A DNA stretch of 64,000 nucleotides from Larix kaempferi (GCA_027924585.1 BSBM01000179.1:12376501-12440500), one strand, 5' to 3'; shown: positions 47,338 through 59,128, counted from the first letter of the stretch. Numbers and translations are program-made. Notes: generated by a model not told the origin, from the sequence alone.

Positions 47338-49137
47338 TTAGGTAGCCTTCCTTGTAGCTTCGACCAACATTGCAATCCCTTCCAAAGCATGAGTTCTTTT
47401 GTTGTGCTGTGGCTTCTCGGCTTCTAAGTCTTTGACCTTGTCTGATAGGAGTTTGTTCTTCTCCTTTTGCTTTTGTACCTATCTATTTAAATCATCAACT
47501 TTAGTCTCTGCTTCTCTTTTCCTTTTCAGAGCCTTCCTAACAACACCAATTAACTCTTGATAACGATCATTAGCTTCTCCTAAGTCCTCCCTTAAACATT
47601 TATTAGACTTTGTAAGCTTATCATTTGTCTCATTAAGGAAAACTATTTCTTCTTGCTGTTGTTTTTGGACTTTGTTGAGTCTTTCAATCTCTGGACATAT
47701 GTTTATTTCTCCATGCAAGGTTGAATCTTGGGATGTGGAAGGTGGAATATCCATCCTTTTGAAGATCAACTCTTCTTCATCTCTATCTTTTTTTAACCTT
47801 TGTGCAATTTCAAATTCATCTTGCTCCATTCTAAGAATCATTTCTTCTTCTTCGACTTCATTTACTTCTTCCCATGTTTCTTCTAACTTGATGTAGTCTT
47901 GCTGTGGGGTAGTTTGATAAGAATCTGACCCAGTTTCTATCTCTTTACCTTCATCATCTGAATCTATAGAGCTTAGAATTATATTTATCTCTTCTGTGTT
48001 CTGATTTGAACTTGACCCTATTTTCATATTCCCTTTCATTGTTGATCTCGTTCTAAATTTCCAACTTGATTCCTTTAAATGTATAAGAAGATTTGTGTCT
48101 GCCTCAAAATCTTTATCTTGTGGAGTTTTACCTTTTGAATTCTCTACAAAAGCTTGTGCAACTGGAATTTCAACCCTATCTTGTTCTGATATAACTTTGT
48201 CTTGAAATTGTTCAACAATAGGGTTACTAGTCTGTTTGATTTCTTGAATTTCTTGACCCTATTCTGGTTCTCCTTCAAATGCATTAACCTTATTGCTTCC
48301 TAGGATTTTTGGTTTGTTAATTTCAGATACATGTATCTGCTCGTCGTTTTCTGAGCCTTTAAATTTATCCTTTGACAGGGGATTCTCTAAAATTTCCTGT
48401 AACAATACTCCCGCCTCCTTCTTCTTCTTGTTTTCCTTTTTAGGTTTTCTTTTGCTCACATGATCATCCCTCTCAATGATAAAACCAGACCAGAAGATAA
48501 AATGTTCCCAGGTCTTCTGCTCTTTCTTTAAGACTGTTTGAATAATAAGTTTTATCAGTCCATGGTGAAATACTGACTGCCTTGAAACCTTGTACTGCGT
48601 CTTTACCTTGTTTGACATTTTATGGATACTCTTATACAGGTAGAATGGCACATTCATCTTCTAATTCATCTTAAGATGCATTAAAAATCTAATATGATAT
48701 TTAAAGACCATTGAGAACCTGCCTTCACAAGTGATATAAGTTTGTATAATGCTTAGCACCTGCCTCCATTCGGGTCAAAAAATTGAAATATGAATTCCAT
48801 TACCCCAATTCAGAGTTTCTTTACCTGGCAGTAGGAAAGGATTTGGGTCAAAGTTGAAAGGAATTTTATTGAACCATAACTCTCCTTCCATGGCGATACC
48901 TATAGCCTCGAAAATTAGGGCTTCCGTGAGCTGAAATCTCAGGGTTTTAAATTTAATAACATCTTCATTCAAATTCTTTGCTAGGAAAATTGAAACCTCT
49001 TCATTAAACCCTGTGATCTTTTCAAAAAAGTTAAGCCATCCAGCGGACCTAAACATGTCTGCACATAACGGAAATTTCTTTTCCCACTGCATGTCCATCG
49101 GTTCCAACCTATTGGTATTACCTCTTCTCTTTCCCAT
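47338..49137 (-). pseudogene. 600-codon decayed ORF of a plant repeat family
   Basis: From the ATG at 49137 to TAA at 47338-47340 a single minus-strand frame is broken by only four stops: 48775 TGA, 48661 TAG, 48259 TAG and 47479 TAG. The first ~170 codons look like a conserved globular domain (WEKKFPLCADMFRSAGWLNF, LTEALIFEAIGIAMEGELWF, then EGRFSMVFKYHIRFL after the first stop). The middle is Lys/Glu-rich. The last ~200 codons are acidic then coiled-coil (EIERLNKVQKQQQEEIVFLN). I remember similar N-terminal domains as abundant hypothetical proteins in large plant genomes but cannot give a function. The preserved frame suggests loss of function late in its history. Confidence 0.6.
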
Positions 49138-50339
49138 TTTAATAACTGTAGCTCACGAATTATACTTCCGACTTTGAGAAAAATGACAAATGTTTAAGGT
49201 TTAAGAGATAACCGCATTCAACGAACAAGTGGCTTCAAATTTGCGATCCCCAAATTAACTTGTTGCCTCCAACTCCGATTTTCCGATGATGAAATGTTAC
49301 AAAACCCACCACCATCAGAAATCTTTGACATGTGTGTTAGCACGTCACATAATCACAACAAAACTTTTTCCGGTCATCATAAATTTAGCAAACCATTTCC
49401 CAGCATAATTGATCACGTTTTTCCATGATAGCGGATTATTGTAGCGCATCAGGGTTTATTTTTCAATTTGCGCTACCAGAATATTCAAAATAGCATCTTT
49501 GATAAATACCCTTGTCATAAAACTAGAAACTTAGTCATAGACTTTATAATAAAGCTTGAACAAGCATATCATGAAGGTTAGAGATTAATACTATGTTGAT
49601 AAGCCATTTGAAAAATTCCAATTAAAGTAAAATTAAATCAATCAAAATTAAATAAAAATAAATTGAAAGCAAAATAACAAACTAAACATAAGAGAAAAAT
49701 CATAAAAACAAAAGAGAACAATTTAAGCATTAACAACTAGTATTTTGTCTTTGTGGAGGTGTAGGAGGTAAAGGTATTCCATCCACCCAAAAGGAACATT
49801 CCTTTCAATATGTAGGATTTTAAGTGGACTGATGTTTAAAAAAAATAGAGGAAAACATGCCAAGACCAAGAGCGGTCCTCCTTCCTCCTTAGTTTCCTAA
49901 CTTTTTCTTTTGTCATAAAATTATTTTGAATGCATTTTATACTAGATAGGTTATACATATGTGGTAAGAACTATTTATCCTATGTAGCTTTAAGGGTTTG
50001 TTTTGAGCTCCAACATTGGATCAATCCACTTGAATTTTGATAAATGCTCTTAAAGTATGTACAACATGTATTCTCTTTTCATATAAATAGAAGTTATGTT
50101 TTTTCCAAGAAAAAAGTGTAATTGTTCATGTCAAACATTTCAGAAACTAAATCATAGATTAATCTCATCCATATGGGTATTAGTTTAAGACCCCATTCAT
50201 CTATGAACCATGCTCAAAACCAAACATCAAAACATGAGAGGCTTGAGCACCCCCTTCTATGCCTTGCAAAATCTCGAATCAACTTCATTAAATGTGAGTG
50301 TTGAAATATGTATTCACTCGTATGTTTTCAAGCATTGTT
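49138..50339. other. Upstream region of the 600-codon frame; no gene seen
   Basis: 49141-49500 is less AT-rich than its surroundings and could hold the 5' leader of the minus-strand frame. No TATA box or LTR end was convincing. The remainder is AT-rich. Confidence 0.4.
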
Positions 50340-53300
50340 AAGTATTTGGAATTCATAGTGACCATTATATTGAATTCTAACCACTATACCTTATAACACA
50401 CATATACAACCTCACCATTATAACACATATCCATTATAACCATTCAATCTTATCATCCCTACCATATTAACACTATAACCTCTAACACCTACTCTCTAAG
50501 AATTCCCAACACATAAAACGTGTAACCTACCGTGTAACTGTTAAAACTATATCCGCTAATTTGAATAACTCCTATCTATTAATAACTAAATACTTTATCA
50601 CTACTTCTAAAAAATAATAGCCCCTAACCTTGGTAATATTAACACCTAACCTTTGTAAGAACTATTATTCTAAACCCTAACCATATAAATCACAATCCCT
50701 AGCTTATAATACCTTATTCCATAATCCACATAACCTCTAAGAACCCTAATCCATATAACCATTAACATATATCACTCCCATCTCCTAATCCTTACATACC
50801 CTTGTGTAAAATATTATCTCTATAAACACTATTATATTGACACCTAACCTCTGAAGTTTCAAATAACTAATATGAACACTGACCCTATGACTCCTAATAT
50901 ATATCATCATCATCGCCATCATTAGCATCATCATCGTCATTGGCATGCTGATTGTCATCTTCATCACCATCATCATGATCCCTTTATAAACATTATTATA
51001 CTAACACCTAACCTCTAAAGTTGTAATTAACTACTATTAACCTTGACCCTATGACTCATAATCCCTATCATCATCATCATTATCATCACAATCATCATCA
51101 TCATCATCCTCATCATCCTCATCATTGTAATCCCTCTATAAACACCTTTTACCTTTATTATCCCTATCTCCTAATACTTGTAAATATTTACCCATGAAAT
51201 ATTATAAATACTATCACACCTAAACCTTGACATTTATAATGGCTAAACACTTAACAATTACAAATCGTAAGTAAAAAACATTCATTGTTATAACCATGGT
51301 AACACTTATAGATATTATCACCATGAACCCATATAACCCCTGACACATATATCCCTATAAAATAACCCTTAACCCCTACCTTCTAACCAAGTTATACCTT
51401 ATAATACTCATATACAACCTCACCAATATTATAACACCTATCTCTTATAACCATTCAATCTTATCATCCCTATCAACTTAACCCTATAACCTTTAACACC
51501 TACTACCTAAGCACTCATAACACATAAACCCTTAATCCATATAACCTTTAACACATATCATTGCCATATCCTAATCCTTACATATCCTTAATCTTACCTC
51601 TATAAACACTATTATATTAACACCTAACCTCTGAATTTCTAATTAACTACTATGAAACCTAACCTTATGAATCATAATCCCTATCATCATCGCCATCATC
51701 ACCATAATCATTATCATCTTCATCATCAACATTGTCATGTTCATCGTAATGATTATCATCATCCCTCTATAAACACTATTATACTAACAACTTTGACCTT
51801 TATTATCCCTATCTCTTAATACTTGTAAAACCTTACCCATGAAATCCTATAACTACCATCACACCTAAACCTTGAACTTTATAATCGCTAAACACTTAGC
51901 AATTAAAAAAATTAAATAAAAAAGCACTCAATGTTATAACCATCGTAACCCTTATATATCATATCATCGTGAACCCATACAACACTGCATACATATATCC
52001 CTATAAACTAACCCTTAATCCTTAACTTCTAACCACTATACCTTATAACACTCATGTACATCCCCACCAACATTATAACACCTATCCCTTATAACCATTC
52101 AATCTTATCAACCCTATAACCTCTAAAACCTACTCCCTAAGCACTGCTAACACATAAACCCTAAGCCATATTGTTGGTTGTGGAGCCAGATCTTCCAGTC
52201 TCATAGATGATATTGTCTCAGCCGTGCACCTTAGAGGACTGTACAGTTTTTGGGCCCATGGTTTTGGGTAACCCGTGGTATTTTCCCATTGTATTTCCCT
52301 TATAAAAGAAAGACATTGTAACACGGCTAGGGTTAGGTATTATGCATTGTAAAGATCTCTGAGATCAAGAAGAGAGACTATGAGATAGTGAAGAAGAAGT
52401 GCAGCGGCTGTGCTGCAGGTTGTATCCCTTCACTTTGTTAGACGGTATAATAATAAGGACTGGCAACTTCAGTGTGGACGTAGCCCATCTTGGGTGAACC
52501 ACGATATATCTATGTCTCTCTTGTAATTTGTATGTCTGATTATATTTTCATTTCTGTTTATTGTTATTGCTCTGCGATCCTGTTTTTCTAACACATACAA
52601 CCATTAACAAATACCATCCCCATCTCCTAGTCCTTAAATATCCTTGTGTAAATCTTATCTCTATAAACATTATTATATTAACACCTAACCTATGAATTTA
52701 TAATTAACTACTATGAACTCTAACCATACCATATGACTCATAATCGCTAAGACCCCTTTAATCCATATTCCATACAACATATATAATCCCTAATCCATAT
52801 AAATGTAAACATATATCACCCTTATTTCCACTAACAACTATAACCCTAAACCTAATCTTTAAACCTTATACCTTATAATCAACACCTATCTCATATAACC
52901 ACTAAATATTATCACCCTTTTCTATATGAATCCTATAACCTCAAAAACACTACTCCTTAACAGTATAATAGCTAACCTTATCAACCAAAATATTTACACC
53001 TAGAAATCACCATAAACGCTTTGCTCTATAAACCATAATAATTATCCTCTACCTAACATAAACCTTAATTTCTATAAATTTAATAACCCTTGACCATTGT
53101 AGACCCCCACCCTGCACATTATCCATTAACACAATAATCCATCATACTAACATCAAATAGTCCTTACAATCCCTAAAAACCTTATAACCAAGCCTACAAC
53201 TCCTAGCCCATAATTTGAATAACTATCAAATTTAATATAGAACCTCCAACACTAAGCTTATAAACACTATAACTCATAACACCTAACCTTTATAACCTCT

Positions 53301-53720
53301 ATAATCTTAACCCTTCTAATCCTTGATCCCTAAGTTACCCAAAATCCTAATTTACAACCATTAATATAATCCTTGTAACCCCTTACCAATCTCTCAACTT
53401 GTATAACATGTAAAAATACTAATTGGTATAGTCCCCATGTTCCCTAACCATATAACAATTAGCTCAAATTACCTCTAACCATTTGACACTTATAAGACTA
53501 AAATACTAACCAAGAAATTTTAAACAACATAACTTATAGGACATATCAAAAATTTAAAAACTAACTCATATAATCTATCACATCTAACCCTTTACCCATA
53601 TTTCCCCTTTCATGTGTAACCACCAACCCTTATATCCACCAGCATATAAACTTTATTAACCTTTAAACCTAACCTTATTAACCTTTAAACCTTGTAAATC
53701 CCAACTATAATAATTCAACA
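50340..53720. repeat. G-poor TAACC/CCTAA-rich array with higher-order repeats
   Basis: About 3.4 kb in which the plus strand has very little G and is made of phrases such as 'aaccctaa', 'cctaacc', 'ataacac' and 'taaccatt', like decayed plant telomere repeat (CCCTAAA). Longer units recur: 'attcaatcttatca' blocks near 50446, 51447 and 52106, and 'acacctaacct(c)tgaa' blocks near 50841, 51006, 51622 and 52682. Several are followed by TCATCATC runs. It is interrupted by a solo LTR. Confidence 0.7.
52172..52593 (+). mobile_element. Solo LTR, Copia type (422 bp)
   Basis: Begins TGTTGGTTGTGG and ends TTTTTCTAACA. The flanks are CATAT (52167-52171) and CATAC (52594-52598), a 5-bp duplication with one change. 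A TATA box (TATAAAAG) lies at 52301-52308. 'gtggacgtagccca...ttgggtgaaccacg' (about 52475-52503) matches a phrase conserved near the end of many plant Copia LTRs. Its base composition is normal, in contrast to the G-poor array around it, and no internal region is left. Confidence 0.8.
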
Positions 53721-53728
53721 AAAAAATA

Positions 53729-53872
53729 GTCAACTAGACGTTGCTTAAGTGACATTAAAGTGACACTCTAGATAAGGTATAGATGTTGGGGCGATGTGTA
53801 TTCAAAGTGGACCCAACGTCGATACTTTAGCTAGAGTGTCACTCTAATGTGGGTTAAGCGATGTTGTTAACC
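53729..53872. mobile_element. Fold-back MITE-like element (144 bp)
   Basis: The left arm 'gcttaagtgacattaaagtg' (53743 onward) with 'acactctagataaggtat' is complementary, with a few mismatches, to the right arm 'ctagagtgtcactctaatgt' (53831) and 'gggttaagcgatgttgttaacc'. Arms of ~60 bp surround a ~20-bp apex. The ends read roughly GTCAAC...GTTAACC. No target duplication was certain. Confidence 0.65.
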
Positions 53873-54733
53873 AATTTATATGCATAAAGTATGGACATTA
53901 AATTATCAATCCAGAGTTCGTAGACTTATGAGATGCAAGAAAAACATATCCAGCATTAGGTGACAAACTCTTTAAAATGATAAACAAATTTTAATGGATT
54001 AAAAAGAAGCTTGATTAGTAAATCATTTCCACGAGTCAAGATAAAATATGAGGACTATATTCATCACAACCAATTACAGTGTTTTATTCCAATCATTAAT
54101 ATTCTTGTAACAATATTTTTATATAGTTATTCTTAGTGATTCAAGTGACTCATGCAGCTTTACAAAGCATTACATCGAATAAATCTTATGGCATAAATCA
54201 AACCCAAAAACCTGAGAGTTGTTTATCCAAGTCCCGATACTTTTGTTTTGTTAGAATTCCTGTAACAACTTATTAAGATTTTGGTAACACACCACACCAC
54301 GAAATTTTGATAACTCAGACAGACAAAAATTAAAGAGCAATGAGGCATCTACATATAGTCCAAAAAGAGTGATCCAACTACTTAAGGTTTATTACGATTT
54401 CATTTACTCAAATCACCTATTACAGTATTTTTCTCTATTCATAAATCAGAACATTCATGTAACAATCTTTGTGCAAATCGTTTTAAACAATGAGTAGATA
54501 TGGGTATACATGTAGCTCTATTATCAAACCACATTGATCACGCAAAATGAAATTAAACAAAAGTACATAATAAAATAATAAGTAAATTAACCTATGAAAT
54601 AGAACAACAACGCATAAATTAAATACAATAAAAATGCTAACTAACATGTAATGCATACCTAGTTTAGGGGTCCTGGTTGGTTGAGCATGCATTGTAATAA
54701 AACCACAACGATTAACTCATAATGTGCAACAAC
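53873..54733. other. Left flank of gag-only element copy 1
   Basis: Contains a diverged ~330-bp duplication ('attacagt(g/a)tttt' near 54074 and 54420, 'tgtaacaat(a/c)tt' near 54106 and 54450). No gene is seen. Confidence 0.45.
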
Positions 54734-55689
54734 TGTGATAATCTGCAGGGATCTAGCAACTGTAACAATCTCACAATCAGACTATCAAGAATATTTGCAA
54801 AGAAGAACAGAAGCATGCACTCAATAATCACTCATAAACACAGAATAATGAACAATAACAATATCATACAATGAATAATGAATGTAAAGAATGTGTTACA
54901 ATAATCTATGACGAGGCATCATATAGGATTCGAATTAGCCAAGTAGGGAATTCGAATCTGAGCTCAAAGTCTAGCTTGGATAACTATGGAGACATCATCC
55001 AGTCAGTAGTATCAGTCATAAATGGTAAGAACCAGCCAAGTGTGTCCAACTGAGTCTAACAGAACCATCTAGGCATAAATCAAGGAATGGAGACTCCAAG
55101 GGGAGTGCATGAGGCTGTCTAACTCAAAGTCTAGCTTGGATAACAGTGGATACATCATCCAGTCAATAATATCAGACATAAATGGTAATAGTCAATCAAG
55201 TGTGTCTAACTGAGTCTAATAGAACCATCTAGGAATAAATCAAGAGACTCCAAGGGGGGCGCATGAGGCTGTCGAACAGTCAAGTGGAACTCCATAACTA
55301 GCTAACTAGAAGCTAGAAGCATTCAACATGAGCAATCAATGGAAGAACTACTCAATCAATGCACTAACTAAATGATAACTCCCGGTAGGTGAGAGAAGGC
55401 GCCCTAACTGAGTGATAACTAGTGGTAGGTGAGCAAAGGTGCCCAAACTGGCTATGGTAGGTGGGAAAGGTGCACTTGCCATGCAGAGAAGTCAAGGAGG
55501 GCGCATTAGGTAGGTAGGAGGCCAAATGGGGGCTAAAGACGGGCTCTGGAGAGCTAGAAGCAAGCTCTAGGTGCTGGGGAGACAACCATGATGATGACTG
55601 GATGCATGCAGTGGCATGCAATTGCATTCAACATGCAGATTTGCATGCATTCATGCAAAATATAAATTGATGGTGTGAATATTTCAACA
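54734..55689 (-). repeat. 3' LTR of gag-only element copy 1
   Basis: 956 bp. Holds an internal tandem duplication with 160-bp period ('ctcaaagtctagcttggata' at 54963 and 55123). The same duplication is present in the other LTR, so it predates this insertion. Confidence 0.9.
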
Positions 55690-55877
55690 CCTCCCCCGTA
55701 AGCTATACTATGAGATAATAACTGAAAACAGTAAAAATAGGGCCCTGGTGACTAAGACCAAAGGTCACCCCGTACAATCAATCTAAATAAACTAAGTGAG
55801 AAAAGAGGGAAAACCCAGTGGGAAGAAATCTCTCCCTCAAAAATAGATTGAAGGATGCTAAAGTAGCATGTCATCAC

Positions 55878-57890
55878 TCACCCCTGAAGGAGGTAAGTGT
55901 CCTTCCTTTCCGAAGAAGGATCGATCGATCTGAAATGGATCAGCATTGTGAGAAGGATGAACCATTCCATTTTGAAAATCTGATCTGGTTCATCTATGAT
56001 CATGTGGATCACCAACCAAATCACCGACAGATCGGAGTGTAGTGGTTTCCCATCGAGGAAGAGGAGGAATATCAAGTGAGAGATCTTTAGGTTCTTGTGG
56101 ATCTGGATCTCCCATTCGCTCATTTCATCATCAATTGCTAGAACTTCAGGTTCTTGTGGATCTGGATCTAGCATTCCAACATCATGTCCATTTTCAGATT
56201 CTGAATTTGAAATATCATGTGAAGATGCATCTACAGCTGGCTCATCATCACATCCAAACTCTAAATCTGAAATCTCATGTGAAGAAGCAAGTACAACTAG
56301 CTCATCATCACATACAAACTCTGAATCTAAAATCTCATGTGATGATGCTTCACTCTCTTGATCATCAATCAAAGGAGGAGATATCTTCCTTTTGGGAAGA
56401 AGTGGATCATGTTGCAAAAACATAATATGAAGATCATCATGAAGCATGTGATTAGAACCAACTGAGGTAGAATCAAAACCATGAATGTGTAGATAGTTCC
56501 TTGATATCTCTTTGGAACCAACATAGGTGAGATCATAACCAAAGAAACTATGACATGATGATGGTGAATCTTCAACAAGATCACTGGTGGATGCAACAGT
56601 GGTGGTGGCCCATGAATCAATAGGTGCTATATCTTCAGGTTCTTGTGGATCTGGATCTAGCATTCTTTCAAAAAGAGTTATCTTCCTCTTGGGAAGAAAA
56701 GAATCATGCTCCAAAAACATGTGCTTGAGTTCTCCAACAATGGATGCAAGCAAATCAGATCCAAGACTTGGAAGATGGTTTCTCATGATCTCCTTTGAAC
56801 CAACAGGGATGAAATCAAAACCAAAATCACAGAAAGGTGCATGAGTCATGAACCCAAGCGAATGATAGAGTCTTCCATCGTCAGTGAAACTCTGAAAACA
56901 TGTGCCAATAACCAAATAGGAATCCAAAGAAAGCATATGATGAGGAAGAGTGAATGCATTGCCTTCCAAATCTGATTTTTCCTTCAAAATACTCAGTAGG
57001 TCATCATCTTGCACATCAAGAAGTGCATCAACTCCATGAAAGTGTATGTAGTTTTTTGATATCTTCTTTGAACCAGCAGGGGTGAGATCAGAACCAAATG
57101 AACCATATAATGGTGATGGCTTGAACTTCAAATCAGATCCAAGATTTTGAGGATGGTTTCTTATGATCTTCTTTGAACCAAAAGTGGTGAGATCAAAACC
57201 AAAACCACAAGGATATGCATGAGACTTGAATCCAAGCAAATGGTATAGTATTCCATCTTTGGTGAATCTCTGAAAACATGTGCCAATGACCAAATAGGAT
57301 TCCTTAGAAATATTTTGATCAAGGAGGGAAAATGCATTGCCTCCCAAATCTTTCAAGATGCTCAGTAGGTCATCATATTGCACATTAGCAAGCTCATGGG
57401 AAGTAGAGATTGTGAAGGTTTTTCCAACTTCTAGACTAGTAATTGATATCTTTTGCTCAGACTTCAGATAGGAAGATGGATCAACTGAAAACATGTGTTG
57501 TACTTCAACTTTATCATGGGACATGATGGAGGTCGAGTCATGAATAGAGAGAGCATTGCAGGAAGTATCACTGGGCTTGCTTTCCACATGGATAGCATCA
57601 ACCTCTTCCTCCCAACTTCCAAATAATATGTCCAATCTAGTGCATAGATCACTTGGATGTTCATTAAGATCAATGAGGTATTCCATATTGGAAAACATAG
57701 TAATACATATGCTTCCTGAGACTCTGTCATAAGCATCAAGCCAATGTTCTTTCTCTCCATCGGAAGAAAAATCTCTATTAATACCAGTACACACATCAAA
57801 AAGGCCATGTCTCTTCATATATGATGTCATCTTTGGTTTCCACTCATCATAGTTGAATGGAGAGAGAGAAGGAACTCCTTCCAGATACAT
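55878..57890 (-). CDS. Gag-like polyprotein with repeated modules, element copy 1
   Basis: An intact 670-codon ORF from the ATG at 57890 to the stop at 55878. Residues ~5-110 resemble Copia-type Gag (DUF4219/UBN2 style: SPFNYDEWKPKMTSYMKRHG, a conserved Trp in EHWLDAYD, then LDILFGSW). Two copies of a ~110-residue module follow (about residues 170-270 and 300-400). Each has SYLVIGTCFQ.F, YH.LGF.(S/T)HA, FGFD and GSK(K/E)I.RNH. A third partial module (GYDLTYVGSKEISRNY) comes after. The C-terminus has three short acidic repeats of the form ASSHEI.(D)SEF. No CCHC knuckle, DSG/DTG protease motif or YxDD is present. The function of the modules is unknown. Being unbroken, it may still be expressed and could supply particles for an element family whose pol comes from elsewhere. 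Confidence 0.75.
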   Translation of the reverse strand: MYLEGVPSLSPFNYDEWKPKMTSYMKRHGLFDVCTGINRDFSSDGEKEHWLDAYDRVSGSICITMFSNMEYLIDLNEHPSDLCTRLDILFGSWEEEVDAIHVESKPSDTSCNALSIHDSTSIMSHDKVEVQHMFSVDPSSYLKSEQKISITSLEVGKTFTISTSHELANVQYDDLLSILKDLGGNAFSLLDQNISKESYLVIGTCFQRFTKDGILYHLLGFKSHAYPCGFGFDLTTFGSKKIIRNHPQNLGSDLKFKPSPLYGSFGSDLTPAGSKKISKNYIHFHGVDALLDVQDDDLLSILKEKSDLEGNAFTLPHHMLSLDSYLVIGTCFQSFTDDGRLYHSLGFMTHAPFCDFGFDFIPVGSKEIMRNHLPSLGSDLLASIVGELKHMFLEHDSFLPKRKITLFERMLDPDPQEPEDIAPIDSWATTTVASTSDLVEDSPSSCHSFFGYDLTYVGSKEISRNYLHIHGFDSTSVGSNHMLHDDLHIMFLQHDPLLPKRKISPPLIDDQESEASSHEILDSEFVCDDELVVLASSHEISDLEFGCDDEPAVDASSHDISNSESENGHDVGMLDPDPQEPEVLAIDDEMSEWEIQIHKNLKISHLIFLLFLDGKPLHSDLSVIWLVIHMIIDEPDQIFKMEWFILLTMLIHFRSIDPSSERKDTYLLQG

Positions 57891-58159
57891 AGAAGATGTT
57901 GTTCAATTTCAAATCTATTACTGCAACTGCAGAAAACTTCAAAACCTGCAAAAAAAGAAGAGTTTTTGCTGATGGAGAATGCTACACTTCAACTGAACAC
58001 TACCTTTTGAACACTGGCTAGACCTCACTGGATTTATCCAATGAATTCAAGTAATAGCACCAGGATTTGCTATGGAAACTCAAAGGCTTATGGTGCTCAA
58101 GTGAAAGATAGATGCTCAAAGAAATGCTGCAACTGCTGCAATTCGAATAGCTACTGATT

Positions 58160-58171
58160 GCTCTGATACCA
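58160..58171 (-). other. Primer-binding site of element copy 1
   Basis: TGGTATCAGAGC immediately next to the LTR end at 58172 is a full 12-base match to the plant initiator-tRNA-Met primer site. Confidence 0.9.
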
Positions 58172-59128
58172 TGTGATAATCTACAGGTATCTAGCAACTG
58201 TAACAATCTCACAATCAAACTCTCAAGAATATTTGCAAAGAAGAAGAGAAGCATGCACTCAATAATCACTCATAAACATAGAATAATGAACAATAACAGT
58301 ATCATACAATGAATAATGAATGTAAAGAATGTGTTACAATAATTTATGATGAGGCTTCATATAGGATTCGAATTAGCCAAGTAGGGCATTCGAATTTGAG
58401 CTCAAAGTCTAGCTTGGATAACTATGGAGACATCAACTAGTCAGTAGTATCAGTCATAAATGGTAAGATCCAGTCAAGTGTGTCCAACTGAGTCTAACAG
58501 AACCTTCTAGGAATAAATCAAGGAATGGAGACTCCAAAGGGAGTGCATGAGGTTGTCTAACTCAAAGTCTAGCTCGGCTAACAATGGAGACATAATCCAG
58601 TCAATAGTATCAGTCATAAATGGTAATAGTGAGTCAAGTGTGTCTAACTAAGTCTAACAGAACCATCTAGGCATAAATCAGGAGACTCCAAGGGGGGCGC
58701 ATGAGGCTATGAAATAGTCAAGTGGAACTCCAGAACTAGCTAACTAGAATCTATAAGCAGTCAGCATGAGCAATCGGTGGAAGAACTACTCAATCAATGC
58801 ACTAATTGAATGATAACTCTTGGTAGGTGAGATAAGGAGCTCTAACTAAGTGATAACTGGTGGTAGGTGAGTAAAGGTGCCCAAACTGGATGTGGTAGAT
58901 GGGAAAGGCACACTTTCCATGCAGAGAAGTCAAGGAGGGCGCATTAGGTAGGTAGGAGGCCAAATGGGGGCCAAAGACAGGCTCTGGAGAGCTAGAAGCA
59001 AGCTCTAGGTGTAGGGGAGACAACCATGATGAATACTGGATGCATGCAGTGGCATGGAATTGCATGTAGCATGCAAATTTGCATGCAGGCATGCAAAATA
59101 TAAAAATGATGGTGTGAATATTCCAACA
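58172..59128 (-). repeat. 5' LTR of gag-only element copy 1
   Basis: 957 bp, collinear with 54734-55689. It includes the 160-bp internal duplication (58401 and 58561) and closing motifs 'tgcatgcagtggcatg' and 'ggtgtgaatatt'. Differences between the LTRs are scattered and few by eye. Confidence 0.9.

Larger units (their letters stand above)
54734..59128 (-). mobile_element. Complete gag-only LTR retroelement (copy 1)
   Basis: LTRs of 956 and 957 bp (54734-55689 and 58172-59128) enclose 2.48 kb. In element orientation the order is 5' LTR, primer site TGGTATCAGAGC directly adjoining it (58171-58160), one 670-codon ORF, purine tract GGGGGAGG, and 3' LTR. ACAAC lies immediately left (54729-54733) and again at 59126-59130. 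If that is the target duplication, the LTR ends at TTCCA (59125); if the end is AACA as in copy 2, the duplication is imperfect. There is no space for protease, integrase or RT. A typical autonomous Copia element would need about 4 kb more. Confidence 0.9.

Noticed and set aside
55364-55627. 87-codon minus-strand ORF, repeated at 58802-59164
   Set aside because: Lies wholly inside the two LTRs, and its duplication is explained by them. It could only matter if LTR transcripts are translated.
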